Shown: positions 25,377 through 32,863, counted from the stretch's first letter. The stretch is DNA of 33,420 nt from JBKEDG01 sp047973085 (GCA_047973085.1 JBKEBI010000071.1:1-33420); one strand, 5' to 3'. Numbers and translations are program-made. Notes: generated by a model not told the origin, from the sequence alone.

Positions 25377-26538
25377 AAATTGTCAAAGTAAATTTTGTTC
25401 CTTTATCAACCTCACTAGTAACATCAATTACAATATCATGAACACTAGCTATCTCCTTTACAATAGCAAGCCCTATTCCACTTCCCCCAGTATTTCTAGA
25501 TCTTGAACTATCTTCACGATAAAATCTATTAAATATACTAGCAACATTACTAGAGTTTATTCCAATTCCAGTATCAGATACAATACATTTAACTCTTGAA
25601 CCTTCCATATATACCTTTAAATTGACTTCTCCCTCTACTGTATATTTAAATGCATTATCTATCAAATTTTTAAACATCCTATCAATTAAATCATAGTTAC
25701 CTTCTATATATATTCCCTCTTCAACATCTGCATTAAAAACAATACTTCTTTTACTGTAAATATCATTATATTTAAGACATAATTCACTTAAATTCAATTC
25801 ATACATTTCAAATTTAGAAGTTTGCAATTTAGAATGCTCAATTATATTATCAATAACATTCTTCATACGGTATGATTCTTTAATTAAAATTTCACTAAAT
25901 TCACTTTTGTTTTCTCTATCTATTATTTCACTAGCCATTACTATTGAGGCTAGTGGATTATTTAATTCATGACTTGCATCAACTAAAAAACTTTGATGTA
26001 ATTTATCTAGTTGTTCAGTTTTAGTTATATCATAAAATTGTATTGCTACACTTTTAATTTCCCTATGTTTTTCCACAACCTTATACTTAATTGCAAAATA
26101 CTTATTATTAATTTTAACACTATTAAAAACTTTCTTGCCATTAAATACATCATATATCACATTATAAACTTGATCATTGTCTATTTGTGAGTAATAATCA
26201 ATATTTAAGTTATAAATATTATTACTAAAATATTCGTTGAAATATTCAATTTTACCCACACCATCTAGATGAATTAATCCAACATCAAGCTCACTTCGAT
26301 AAGTAAGTAATCTTTCTAATTTTTTATTATCATCTTTACATTTTTTTAATTTATCTTCGTATTTTTTAAATTGTAAATTTCTTGATGAATTCACCTGAAT
26401 ACTATATATTTCATTAATAAATAAAAATAAAAAAACACAAGCAAACACCACAAGAGTATTTAATATACTTAAAGATACACTATAAATAATCGCAGCACAA
26501 ATAATAGATAAAATAAAAACTTTTATAAAGCCTTTCAT
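25375..26538 (-). CDS. Sensor histidine kinase, short extracellular loop
   Basis: The kinase senses a signal and phosphorylates the response regulator next to it. The 387-residue protein has two N-terminal transmembrane helices (about 5-25 and 26-44) with almost no loop between them, so it may sense within the membrane. A coiled region follows (52-80), then a PAS-like part (about 85-175), the phosphoacceptor His190 in DASHELNNPLASIV, an N-box LIDNAFKYT, and ATP lid motifs SDTGIGIN and GGSGIGLAIVKEI. The H-box differs from the common SHELRTPL. It overlaps the regulator gene by 4 nt (ATGA). Confidence 0.93.
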   Translation of the reverse strand: MKGFIKVFILSIICAAIIYSVSLSILNTLVVFACVFLFLFINEIYSIQVNSSRNLQFKKYEDKLKKCKDDNKKLERLLTYRSELDVGLIHLDGVGKIEYFNEYFSNNIYNLNIDYYSQIDNDQVYNVIYDVFNGKKVFNSVKINNKYFAIKYKVVEKHREIKSVAIQFYDITKTEQLDKLHQSFLVDASHELNNPLASIVMASEIIDRENKSEFSEILIKESYRMKNVIDNIIEHSKLQTSKFEMYELNLSELCLKYNDIYSKRSIVFNADVEEGIYIEGNYDLIDRMFKNLIDNAFKYTVEGEVNLKVYMEGSRVKCIVSDTGIGINSSNVASIFNRFYREDSSRSRNTGGSGIGLAIVKEIASVHDIVIDVTSEVDKGTKFTLTI

Positions 26539-27200
26539 ATTTTACTCCTTAAAATATAACCTACACCACGTACTGTTTTTAAATCTTCTTCCAACCCAAG
26601 CTTTTCACGTAGTTTATGAGTGTATACATCTACAGTACGAGTTTCACCTACATAATCATATCCCCAAACTTTAATAAGAATTTCTTCTCTTGAAATTACA
26701 TTATTTTTATTTTCAACATAAAATTTTAATAATTCATATTCTGTTTTAGTGAGCTCTATTTCTCTATCATTCCAATATACAATCCTTACACTTTCATCTA
26801 TTCTTAAGTGTTTAAAGGTATAGTTTGATTTTGATTTTTTAAGGCGCTTTAAAGCATTATCAATTCTGGCAATAACCTCACGCATTGAAAATGGCTTAAC
26901 AATATAATCATCAGCCCCACATTCAAAAGCTTTAAGTTTACTTACTTCGTCCCCTACAGCTGTAAGTAAAATTATATATACATCTTGACTTTTATTTCTA
27001 ATATATTCACAAATTTCAATTCCTGTTTTTTCAGGTAACAAATAGTCAAGTAAAACTATATCGAATAAATCATTATCATAAATAGAAATAGCTTCTTTAC
27101 CATTACCACAAGTAACGCATTCGTGTCCCGCATTTTTTAAGTCATATTCAATCAGTTTTTGAATAGATAATTCATCTTCAACAATAAGTATTTTTGCCAT
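26535..27200 (-). CDS. OmpR/PhoB-type response regulator
   Basis: This regulator controls transcription when phosphorylated by the adjacent kinase. The 221-residue protein has a receiver domain with the acidic pair Glu8/Asp9 (IVEDE), phosphoacceptor Asp52 in LLDYLLPEKTG, and Lys in ADDYIVKPFS. It is followed by a C-terminal winged helix with ELTKTEYELLKF and VGETRTVDVYTHKLREKL, of the OmpR type. GAGGTGAT lies before the ATG. It has its own extended -10 promoter just after the terminator of the gene upstream. Confidence 0.95.
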   Translation of the reverse strand: MAKILIVEDELSIQKLIEYDLKNAGHECVTCGNGKEAISIYDNDLFDIVLLDYLLPEKTGIEICEYIRNKSQDVYIILLTAVGDEVSKLKAFECGADDYIVKPFSMREVIARIDNALKRLKKSKSNYTFKHLRIDESVRIVYWNDREIELTKTEYELLKFYVENKNNVISREEILIKVWGYDYVGETRTVDVYTHKLREKLGLEEDLKTVRGVGYILRSKI

Positions 27201-27217
27201 AGTATCACCTCAAATCT

Positions 27218-27226
27218 ATTATATCA
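27218..27226 (-). promoter_or_regulatory. Extended -10 promoter of the two-component genes
   Basis: TGATATAAT on the minus strand lies between the upstream terminator and the regulator's GAGGTGAT site. Confidence 0.7.
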
Positions 27227-27230
27227 CAAA

Positions 27231-27254
27231 AATAAGACATACAATAAGTATGCC
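27231..27254 (-). terminator. Terminator after the LiaF-like gene
   Basis: On the minus strand GGCATAC (27254-27248) / GTATGTC (27242-27236), with one G-U pair, is followed by TTATTTTT. It lies close to the regulator promoter. Confidence 0.75.
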
Positions 27255-27261
27255 CTATACA

Positions 27262-28125
27262 TTATTTAATATCAATACCTCCAAAAGCACATATGTAATC
27301 AACATACAAAGTATATTTAGCATCTGGAACACTACTTTTATAATCAACTCCACCAAATATTGCTTGTCCCTTAGCCACTACATTTACATCTTTTGGAACA
27401 AGAACTTCTATTCCTCCAAATATTGCTACTATCTCATCACTAATGTCAATAGAATTATCATATTTTCTTGCATCTTTGTTAAATATAGACTTATCATATA
27501 AAAGCATTTTAAATCCAATGACCAATAATGAAATAATTATTGCAACTGGCCATAACCAATCAAAATCTAAATAAGAAGTGGATTGAATAAGTAAAATAAT
27601 TCCGATAACCAGTAAAAAATATGACCATTGTTTATTTTCTTTTGTTGCTATTCCAATTAATCCAGGAATAATTAAAAACATTGTCCACCAACCATCAAAA
27701 AACATGTTGAATCCTCTACCAAAAATAAGAGAAAATAGTCCACTTAATGCTAAAGCTATCAAGAATGCTCCCCATAATAATTTAGATAATTTATTTTCTT
27801 TGTTACAGCATTCTTTAGTTTCTTTAAAGGTATTATCATCTTCTTCATAATTTTCTTCTACCTCAAAAAAGATACTATCTTCTTTATTTAAAGTTTTTTT
27901 ACTATCCTCTTGAATATGTTCGATATCTTCAAGAATTTCTTCCACATTTCCAAATTCACTAATTACAATAGCGAAAGCATCAGAATCACTTTTTCCTTCA
28001 TTTTTTAATTCAATAAACTTTTCTTCCATATTTAAAAACAAATCTTGCTTTGCATCTAACACCTCTTTTGTTTCTGGTAAATTACTAAATATATTATCTA
28101 AATAATTTTTAATAAGATCAATCAT
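27262..28125 (-). CDS. HAAS-domain membrane protein with LiaF-like C-terminus
   Basis: The 287-residue protein has three parts: an N-terminal helical domain of the HAAS/DUF1700 kind (about 1-70, MIDLIKNYLDNIFSNLPETK), a membrane part of about four or five helices (about 115-215), and a C-terminal beta-repeat like that of LiaF (IFGGIEVLVPKDVNVVAKG, then AIFGGVDYKSSVPDAK and AFGGIDIK). HAAS proteins are usually encoded beside PadR regulators; LiaF is a cell-envelope stress negative regulator. The fusion suggests one protein joining both roles. It overlaps padR by 8 nt and precedes the two-component pair, which could be its partner. The functional link is inferred. Confidence 0.83.
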   Translation of the reverse strand: MIDLIKNYLDNIFSNLPETKEVLDAKQDLFLNMEEKFIELKNEGKSDSDAFAIVISEFGNVEEILEDIEHIQEDSKKTLNKEDSIFFEVEENYEEDDNTFKETKECCNKENKLSKLLWGAFLIALALSGLFSLIFGRGFNMFFDGWWTMFLIIPGLIGIATKENKQWSYFLLVIGIILLIQSTSYLDFDWLWPVAIIISLLVIGFKMLLYDKSIFNKDARKYDNSIDISDEIVAIFGGIEVLVPKDVNVVAKGQAIFGGVDYKSSVPDAKYTLYVDYICAFGGIDIK

Positions 28126-28453
28126 TATTTTCCTCCCTAATAAACTTATTCACAACTTTTTTTGTATCTTTCCATTCTCTACAACACTTATAGTAAAACT
28201 CTTTACCCTTTTCAGTAATTTTATAATAAGTTCTAGCTCTACCTCTAGTTTCACTCCCATTGTATGACTCTATATACCCTAACTTCTTCAACCTATTAAA
28301 AGCAGAATATAAAGTTGTTTCTTTAATAATATACATGCCGTATGTCAGTTCCTTGATTTGCTTAGAAATACTGTACCCATATGAATCATCATCGAGCAGT
28401 AATGATAATAAAATCAAATCATTATATCCTCTTATATTATCTGTTTCAATCAA
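28118..28453 (-). CDS. PadR family transcriptional regulator
   Basis: PadR regulators repress genes for drug response and envelope proteins, often with a HAAS protein as the next gene. The 111-residue reading has the family core IRGYNDLILLSLLLDDDSYG, YGYSISKQIKELTYG, ETTLYSAFNRLKKLGYI (recognition helix) and RARTYYKITEKGKEF. I chose TTG at 28453 because AAGGGAAG stands 5-9 nt before it and the length fits the family; a longer reading from a TTG at 28498 would begin inside an operator repeat and lacks a ribosome site. It overlaps the LiaF-like gene by 8 nt. Confidence 0.85.
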   Translation of the reverse strand: MIETDNIRGYNDLILLSLLLDDDSYGYSISKQIKELTYGMYIIKETTLYSAFNRLKKLGYIESYNGSETRGRARTYYKITEKGKEFYYKCCREWKDTKKVVNKFIREENND

Positions 28454-28478
28454 AAAATCACTTCCCTTTACTAAATCA

Positions 28479-28502
28479 ATTTTTACTACGATAACCAAAG
28501 TA
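28479..28502. repeat. Operator-like repeat copy 1 near padR
   Basis: ATTTTTACTACGATAA then CC then AAAGTA. A second copy 70 nt away differs only in the two middle bases. This copy would lie in the padR leader, about 30-55 nt after the transcription start. Confidence 0.7.
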
Positions 28503-28540
28503 ATTATTAAAATAAAAAGTGATAACTCTCACTCAGATAT

Positions 28541-28549
28541 ATAATATCA
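28541..28549 (-). promoter_or_regulatory. Candidate promoter of padR (extended -10)
   Basis: TGATATTAT on the minus strand, next to operator copy 2, which covers its -35 region. Confidence 0.5.
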
Positions 28550-28572
28550 TTTTTACTACGATAAGTAAAGTA
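28549..28572. repeat. Operator-like repeat copy 2 near padR
   Basis: ATTTTTACTACGATAA then GT then AAAGTA, with the dyad ACTAC-N10-GTAGT visible inside and just after it. It overlaps the -35 region of the padR promoter, so a regulator bound here would block RNA polymerase. Confidence 0.7.
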
Positions 28573-28577
28573 GTTTA

Positions 28578-28673
28578 TAATAAAAAACAACCATAAAGGT
28601 TGCTTTTTATTAATTACATAATATTAAGGGGAATATAAATTTGTGTGTAATTATTAACTACATTCGTATTATA
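28578..28673 (-). ncRNA. Candidate small RNA with C-rich loop
   Basis: On the minus strand, TATAAT (28673-28668) is followed by a hairpin TAATTACA (28653-28646) / TGTAATTA (28618-28611) whose loop contains UUCCCCUU. Directly after comes a terminator stem CAACC (28602-28598) / GGTTG (28592-28588) with T run. No gene is upstream on either strand for this terminator to serve. A transcript of about 80 nt would start near 28661. C-rich loops in Gram-positive small RNAs often pair with ribosome binding sites. This is a prediction. Confidence 0.4.
28582..28608. terminator. Terminator without an upstream gene
   Basis: CAACC (28588-28592) / GGTTG (28598-28602), flanked by A and T runs on both strands. 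It lies between two outward promoters, which suggests an unlisted short transcript. Confidence 0.75.
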
Positions 28674-28729
28674 TATCATTATTGTGCTAATATTGTGGCA
28701 TTATCAAAAGATGTTTTTTTTCAAAATTA

Positions 28730-28758
28730 TTGCGATTTGTATACAAATATGGTATTAT
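28730..28758 (+). promoter_or_regulatory. Promoter of tRNA-Arg
   Basis: TTGCGA (28730-28735), 17 nt and TATTAT (28753-28758), then the tRNA starts 18 nt later. Confidence 0.8.
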
Positions 28759-28776
28759 TAGGTAAGATAAAAAAGA

Positions 28777-28852
28777 GCACTCATAGCTTAGTAGGATAAA
28801 GCCTCAGATTCCGATTCTGAAGAGTAAGGTTCGAATCCTTATGAGTGCGCCA
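28777..28852 (+). tRNA. tRNA-Arg (CCG)
   Basis: All arms fold: acceptor GCACTCA / TGAGTGC, D-arm GCTT / AAGC, anticodon arm TCAGA / TCTGA with loop TTCCGAT and anticodon CCG (codon CGG), T-arm TAAGG / CCTTA with loop TTCGAAT, discriminator G and encoded CCA. A20 in the D-loop and G73 agree with arginine identity. Only 22 nt separate the CCA from the next coding start, so the two are probably in one transcript. Confidence 0.95.
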
Positions 28853-28874
28853 TTTAATTTTAGGAGGAAAATAT

Positions 28875-29576
28875 ATGTATAGCGTAAAGCAAAAATTAAA
28901 TACCGTGGGTATTATTTCTGGAATGTTCTTACTAATTATACCTTTTTATTACTATATAAGAACTTTCATATCATTAAGCACAATCAAAAGAAATAATGGT
29001 CCATTTGCACTAGTACTAACAACAACAATTGTAAGAATGGTATCAATTCTTATTATGTCATTCTCCGCTATTTCTTTGATAATAACTTTTACAAATACAA
29101 GTTATTACTATGGATATAGTACTCCATCAATATCAGAAGTTGTTGCTCCTTCTATCATAATGATATTAGTTGGAATTATCATGTTAGTTTTGTTTATTGT
29201 GACAGGAATTAATATGAAAAATTATTTAGAATCTGATAGAAGTGAAAGTCTTACAAATGATGAGCGTTTTGAATTAGCTAAAGTTGCTGGTATAAATCTT
29301 GCAAATATCCCATTATATATTGTTATTAAAACCATTATGGGTACTGAACTAATTAAATCAATTGACGATACAACTGGAAATGTAGTTATTGCATTCTTCA
29401 TTGTATATGGAGTATCAATATTCTTATCTTGGATACCATTTATAGGATTTTTATTCGCTATTGCTTACATAGTATTGTATATTATATTAGCGGTTAAACT
29501 GAATGGACTGTTTACACCAATCATTATGACAGATGAACATGAAACGGATGAATATTCAAGTTTTAGCTCATTCTAA
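28875..29576 (+). CDS. Membrane protein of unknown function
   Basis: I do not recognise the family. The 233-residue protein has about five hydrophobic segments: about 13-33, 48-70, 85-110, 150-170 and 180-218. A polar loop between the third and fourth contains NYLESDRSESLTNDERFELA. The tail (DEHETDEYSSFSSF) is acidic and Ser-rich. The ATG at 28875 has AGGAGG 7 nt upstream; a longer reading would overlap the tRNA and is not credible. The gene has no promoter of its own in the 22 nt after the tRNA and ends with a strong terminator, so its mRNA 5' end is likely made by cutting at the tRNA 3' end. Confidence 0.75.
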   Translation: MYSVKQKLNTVGIISGMFLLIIPFYYYIRTFISLSTIKRNNGPFALVLTTTIVRMVSILIMSFSAISLIITFTNTSYYYGYSTPSISEVVAPSIIMILVGIIMLVLFIVTGINMKNYLESDRSESLTNDERFELAKVAGINLANIPLYIVIKTIMGTELIKSIDDTTGNVVIAFFIVYGVSIFLSWIPFIGFLFAIAYIVLYIILAVKLNGLFTPIIMTDEHETDEYSSFSSF

Positions 29577-29593
29577 GATAAATTACTTAACAT

Positions 29594-29634
29594 AAAAAAA
29601 GGCTATAGATTGTTACAATCTATAAGCCTTTTTT
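29594..29634. terminator. Two-way terminator
   Basis: A long stem (AAAAAAGGCT...AGCCTTTTTT, 29594-29634, with an inner ATAGATTG / CAATCTAT) has T runs on both strands. It closes the plus-strand membrane-protein gene and the minus-strand HdeD-like gene. Confidence 0.92.
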
Positions 29635-29638
29635 GTAA

Positions 29639-30163
29639 TTACTCATCAAGTTTTTTTATAGAACTACTAAATGTAATTAGATTTATACCTGCAATCATCA
29701 TCCATACCCCAATTAATATTCCAATTGAAAGTGCTAATAATAATGGATTAAAGAAAGAACTAATTCCAATTATAGTAGTAATAATGGCAGTAATAAAAAT
29801 TAAAATCCATTTTTGCCCTTGTTTTTTTTGTATAAATGCAATCCTAAATTGAATAAGTCCAGAAACTGTAATCCAACCTGCAAAAATATAGATTAAGATA
29901 AATTCTGTTACAAAGTATAATAAACCATTACTAATAACAATAATCCCTATTAATAGTGAAAAAATACCATTAATTAAATACCAAATTGTATGTTCACTAT
30001 CTTTTCTATCCGTAATATATGAGATAATATGCGTAATTCCTGATACCATCAACATGATTCCAATCACCCATGCAAGAGATAAAAATGTAGCTCCTGGAGT
30101 AAGCATTGCATATATTCCACTTACAATAAAAAGAATTCCGACTACTATTCTAAATATTTTCAT
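29639..30163 (-). CDS. HdeD-like (DUF308) membrane protein
   Basis: DUF308/HdeD proteins are small membrane proteins linked to acid resistance in E. coli; the function in Bacillota is unknown. The 174-residue protein has six hydrophobic helices in three repeat-like pairs, each with a G-rich turn (VSGIYAMLTPG, LLIGIIVISNG, IIGISSFFNP). GGGAGG lies about 8 nt before the ATG. It has its own promoter and shares a two-way terminator. Confidence 0.85.
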   Translation of the reverse strand: MKIFRIVVGILFIVSGIYAMLTPGATFLSLAWVIGIMLMVSGITHIISYITDRKDSEHTIWYLINGIFSLLIGIIVISNGLLYFVTEFILIYIFAGWITVSGLIQFRIAFIQKKQGQKWILIFITAIITTIIGISSFFNPLLLALSIGILIGVWMMIAGINLITFSSSIKKLDE

Positions 30164-30183
30164 AATTTCCCCTCCCTTTTCTA

Positions 30184-30212
30184 ATTATATTTTAACACGA
30201 CTGTAGTGTGAA
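30184..30212 (-). promoter_or_regulatory. Promoter of the HdeD-like gene
   Basis: TTCACA (30212-30207), 17 nt and TATAAT (30189-30184). The spacer holds an imperfect dyad (ACAC...GTGT) that could be an operator. Confidence 0.65.
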
Positions 30213-30226
30213 TACAAATGTTTAGT

Positions 30227-31192
30227 TTAAATTGAATTTAAATATTCTTTAATTAAATCATTATAATCTTGCTTAGTACGAGTTTTATTCACAGCTATTT
30301 TAACCACACTAGAATTAGGAAGTCCTTTTAAATAATAATGCATTTGACTTCTCATTTCACTAACAGCAATTTTTTCCCCTTTTAACATAACTAAACGCTC
30401 TAAATGATCAAGTGCTACTTCCATTCTTTTTTCTATTGTAAGTGGTGTATATGGTTTATTTTCAATATAACAATTTAACTCTTCAAAAATAAATGGATTC
30501 CCAAGACAACCTCTTCCAATCATCACTGCATCTACACCAGTATCTAACATTTTTTGAGCACTTTCAACATCAACAATATCTCCATTACCAATAACAGGAA
30601 TATTTACTGCTTCTTTAACTTTTTTAATTAAATCAAGATCAGCACATCCTGAATACATCTGCTTTCTAGTTCTGCCATGTACAGCAATTGCAGCAGCTCC
30701 TGCCTTTTCAGCAATTTTTGCTATTTCTATACAATTTATAGATGAACTATCCCATCCAGTTCTTATTTTTACAGTAATTGGTTTTGAGCTTACTTTTACA
30801 ACCTCTGTAATAATATTTTTCACTAATTCTGGGTTTTTAAGTAAAGCTGCTCCACTTCCTCCTCTTGTTGCAACCTTAGGTACAGGGCATCCCATATTAA
30901 TGTCTATTATATCGCAGTTTGAATTTTTATCAATAAATCTTACTGCTTCTACAAAAGTTTCTACATCACTACCAAAAACTTGTAAACTTACAGGCTTTTC
31001 ATCATCACTAACATACAGCATTTTTAAAGTTTTTTCATTTTTATAATACACTGCCTTTTCACTGACCATCTCAGTATATATTAATCCTGCACCATGCTCT
31101 TTAACAATAGTCCTAAAAGCATTATCACAAATACCTGCCATAGGAGCAAGAACTAATTTATTCTTAATTTCTACATTACCTATTTTCAACAT
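30227..31192 (-). CDS. tRNA-dihydrouridine synthase
   Basis: Dus enzymes reduce uridines in the D-loop of tRNA using FMN and NADPH. The 321-residue protein has LAPMAGICDNAFRTIVKEHG, the catalytic Cys in DINMGCPVPKVATRGGSGAA, the FMN/phosphate motifs KIRTGWD, AIAVHGRTRKQMYSG, PVIGNGDI and MIGRGCLGNPF, and the C-terminal helical tRNA-binding domain with SQMHYYLKGLP. It is of the DusB type. I chose the ATG at 31192, with GGTGAT 4 nt before; starts at 31204 and 31198 are also possible. Confidence 0.93.
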   Translation of the reverse strand: MLKIGNVEIKNKLVLAPMAGICDNAFRTIVKEHGAGLIYTEMVSEKAVYYKNEKTLKMLYVSDDEKPVSLQVFGSDVETFVEAVRFIDKNSNCDIIDINMGCPVPKVATRGGSGAALLKNPELVKNIITEVVKVSSKPITVKIRTGWDSSSINCIEIAKIAEKAGAAAIAVHGRTRKQMYSGCADLDLIKKVKEAVNIPVIGNGDIVDVESAQKMLDTGVDAVMIGRGCLGNPFIFEELNCYIENKPYTPLTIEKRMEVALDHLERLVMLKGEKIAVSEMRSQMHYYLKGLPNSSVVKIAVNKTRTKQDYNDLIKEYLNSI

Positions 31193-31208
31193 AATCATCA
31201 CCATAGAT

Positions 31209-31217
31209 ATTATAGCA
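31209..31217 (-). promoter_or_regulatory. Extended -10 promoter of dus
   Basis: TGCTATAAT on the minus strand, about 17 nt before the chosen start; the leader is very short. Confidence 0.65.
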
Positions 31218-31283
31218 TTTTAATTCATATAATGAAAAGAATAAGTTTAATTCATATTATAGAAGTCATTTGAAGTGAATTCT

Positions 31284-31425
31284 AAAAAAAAAAAAAGGTA
31301 GAAAATACTTGTGAAATTTTTTAGAGAAAAGAAATAGTAAAACACATTAATTTATTGGAAAATTATCCCACTATCATAGATTATATTATTACACTATGGA
31401 AGATTTCCATATACTCTACCTCTTT
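31284..31425 (-). other. Structured 3' region after the oxidase-like gene
   Basis: On the minus strand AAAGAGGTAGA (31425-31415) pairs with TCTACCTTTTT (31302-31292), with one G-U pair, and thirteen T follow (31296-31284). The closing stem encloses about 110 nt with a smaller hairpin (ATGGAA-ATC-TTCCAT). It may be the terminator, a structured 3' end, or a small RNA. Confidence 0.45.
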
Positions 31426-31912
31426 ATGGTATTTGCTTCTTTGCTTTTCCAGTAATTTTATCAATTGAAATTTTAAATACTTTTGTCCCTTTAATAGAAC
31501 GATTTATAGCATGTTCAAAATGATGCATGTGTTCATTTAAATATTTTTTGCATAAAACTCTTAATACATCCACTTTTTCTCTCTCTGAATTAATTTCTGT
31601 AACTTGTCCAAATACTATTACACTTTCATAATATGTAGAAAAATTAAAATTTTCTGGCTCCATTACAGGACAAGTATCTCCGACTACCGTAAAACAAACT
31701 TTGGTGTTGTTTTTGATATTATTTAACTTATGTCCAACCATTGCACAGTGAAAGTAGAGTGCATCATTTAAAATGGCGTATGATAAAGGGACCCCATACG
31801 GTTGTAACTCTTCGCTAACAGTTGACAAAACACCATACTCACCATTAATTAGAATCTTCATTGTCTCTTCACTAGTTAATTGACGATTTTTCTTTATCAT
31901 TTTATGTTTCAT
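31424..31912 (-). CDS. Pyridoxamine 5'-phosphate oxidase-like flavin protein
   Basis: The 162-residue protein fits the PNPOx-like split-barrel FMN family, often NimA-like. It has MKILINGEYGVLSTVSEELQ near residue 20, PLSYAILNDALYFHCAMVGH (the region that meets the flavin), VCFTVVGD and VIVFGQVTEI. The role is unknown: such proteins may reduce quinones or nitro compounds or bind flavin or heme. AGGAGGTG lies 5 nt before the ATG at 31912. It is divergent from the TraX gene. Confidence 0.83.
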   Translation of the reverse strand: MKHKMIKKNRQLTSEETMKILINGEYGVLSTVSEELQPYGVPLSYAILNDALYFHCAMVGHKLNNIKNNTKVCFTVVGDTCPVMEPENFNFSTYYESVIVFGQVTEINSEREKVDVLRVLCKKYLNEHMHHFEHAINRSIKGTKVFKISIDKITGKAKKQIP

Positions 31913-31935
31913 AAACACCTCCTTATAGTATTTAA

Positions 31936-31944
31936 ATTATAGCA
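31936..31944 (-). promoter_or_regulatory. Extended -10 promoter of the oxidase-like gene
   Basis: TGCTATAAT on the minus strand, between the two divergent genes. On the plus strand TATAAT at 31963-31968 should serve the TraX gene. Confidence 0.7.
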
Positions 31945-31985
31945 TAAAAAAATAATATATAGTATAATAAAGCAGAGGTGATGAA

Positions 31986-32606
31986 ATGAAATTAAATAGT
32001 TTTCAACTAAAGATCATTGCAATTGTTTTAATGACGCTATCCCATATTCAATATCATATAGGAATAAGTACTGTTTTATATATTGGTCAAGCTTCATTTC
32101 CAATTTTTGCTTTTTTATGTGCTTACAGTGCCACTAAAACAAGAAATATCACTAAATTTTTTCTAAGACTTTTAATATTTGGAATAATTATTCAAATCCC
32201 ATTATTGTTTTTAAATGAAAATTATATAAATATCTTTATTACACTAGCTTTAGGAGTTGGTGCCATTTATGCAGTAAAGTCATACAACTACTATTTATTA
32301 ATGCCCATATTTCTATTTGCATATTTTACTAATTTGGATTACGGTGTATTTGGAATATTAGTAATTCTTGGTGCATACTTACTTAATTTTAACAAGCTAT
32401 ATTTTTCAATACTGCTAATTGTCTTGCAATTTATATGGATTGAAATATTTAATGATTTTTCATTTTATCAATGGTATGCACTACTAGCCATTCCACTAAT
32501 TACCCTATATAACTTTGAACCTGGAAGTAAAAAATTTAAATATCTTTTCTATATTTATTACCCACTACACACTGTAGTTATATATGGAATATCTCTTATA
32601 ATATGA
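31986..32606 (+). CDS. TraX-like membrane protein
   Basis: TraX proteins are membrane proteins; F-plasmid TraX acetylates pilin, but chromosomal TraX-like proteins in Bacillota are of unknown role. The 206-residue protein starts with the family's LKIIAIVLMTLSHI, then GQASFPIFAFLCAY, NEN, and the late YQWYALLAIPLI and FYIYYPLHTVVIYGI. There are about seven to eight hydrophobic helices. GAGGTGATG lies before the ATG. It overlaps the DUF1294 gene by 4 nt. Confidence 0.87.
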   Translation: MKLNSFQLKIIAIVLMTLSHIQYHIGISTVLYIGQASFPIFAFLCAYSATKTRNITKFFLRLLIFGIIIQIPLLFLNENYINIFITLALGVGAIYAVKSYNYYLLMPIFLFAYFTNLDYGVFGILVILGAYLLNFNKLYFSILLIVLQFIWIEIFNDFSFYQWYALLAIPLITLYNFEPGSKKFKYLFYIYYPLHTVVIYGISLII

Positions 32607-32863
32607 TTACAGTACTAATAGTTTATAATATTTTAGTGTTTATTATATATGGAATTGATAAATATAAGGCAGTAAAGAAAAGATACAGAATTAGTGAACG
32701 ATTTTTAATCACGCTATCTTGCCTAATGGGATGTATAGGGGCAATTTCAGCAATGATATTTTTTAGACATAAGACAAAGTCATCATATTTCAAATTAAGA
32801 ATCATACTTTCTAGCTTTATAAGCACGTTATTATTTTTAAGTATTATCTATTTTATGATATAA
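32603..32863 (+). CDS. DUF1294 family membrane protein
   Basis: The 86-residue protein has the DUF1294 pattern: YGIDKYKAVKKRYRISERFL near residue 16, then MGCIGAISAMIFFRHKTKSSYF. It has three hydrophobic helices. Function is unknown. Its start overlaps the TraX stop (ATGA), so the two are coupled. Its last codons overlap the -10 element of the next gene. Confidence 0.85.
   Translation: MITVLIVYNILVFIIYGIDKYKAVKKRYRISERFLITLSCLMGCIGAISAMIFFRHKTKSSYFKLRIILSSFISTLLFLSIIYFMI

Noticed and set aside
28641..28799. Small plus-strand frame from a TTG after AAGGGGA
   Set aside because: It runs through the tRNA promoter into the tRNA and has no protein-like features; the G run is better explained as the reverse of the C-rich loop.
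28845..28874. Longer start of the membrane-protein gene inside the tRNA
   Set aside because: It would begin in the acceptor stem; the ATG at 28875 has AGGAGG at proper distance.
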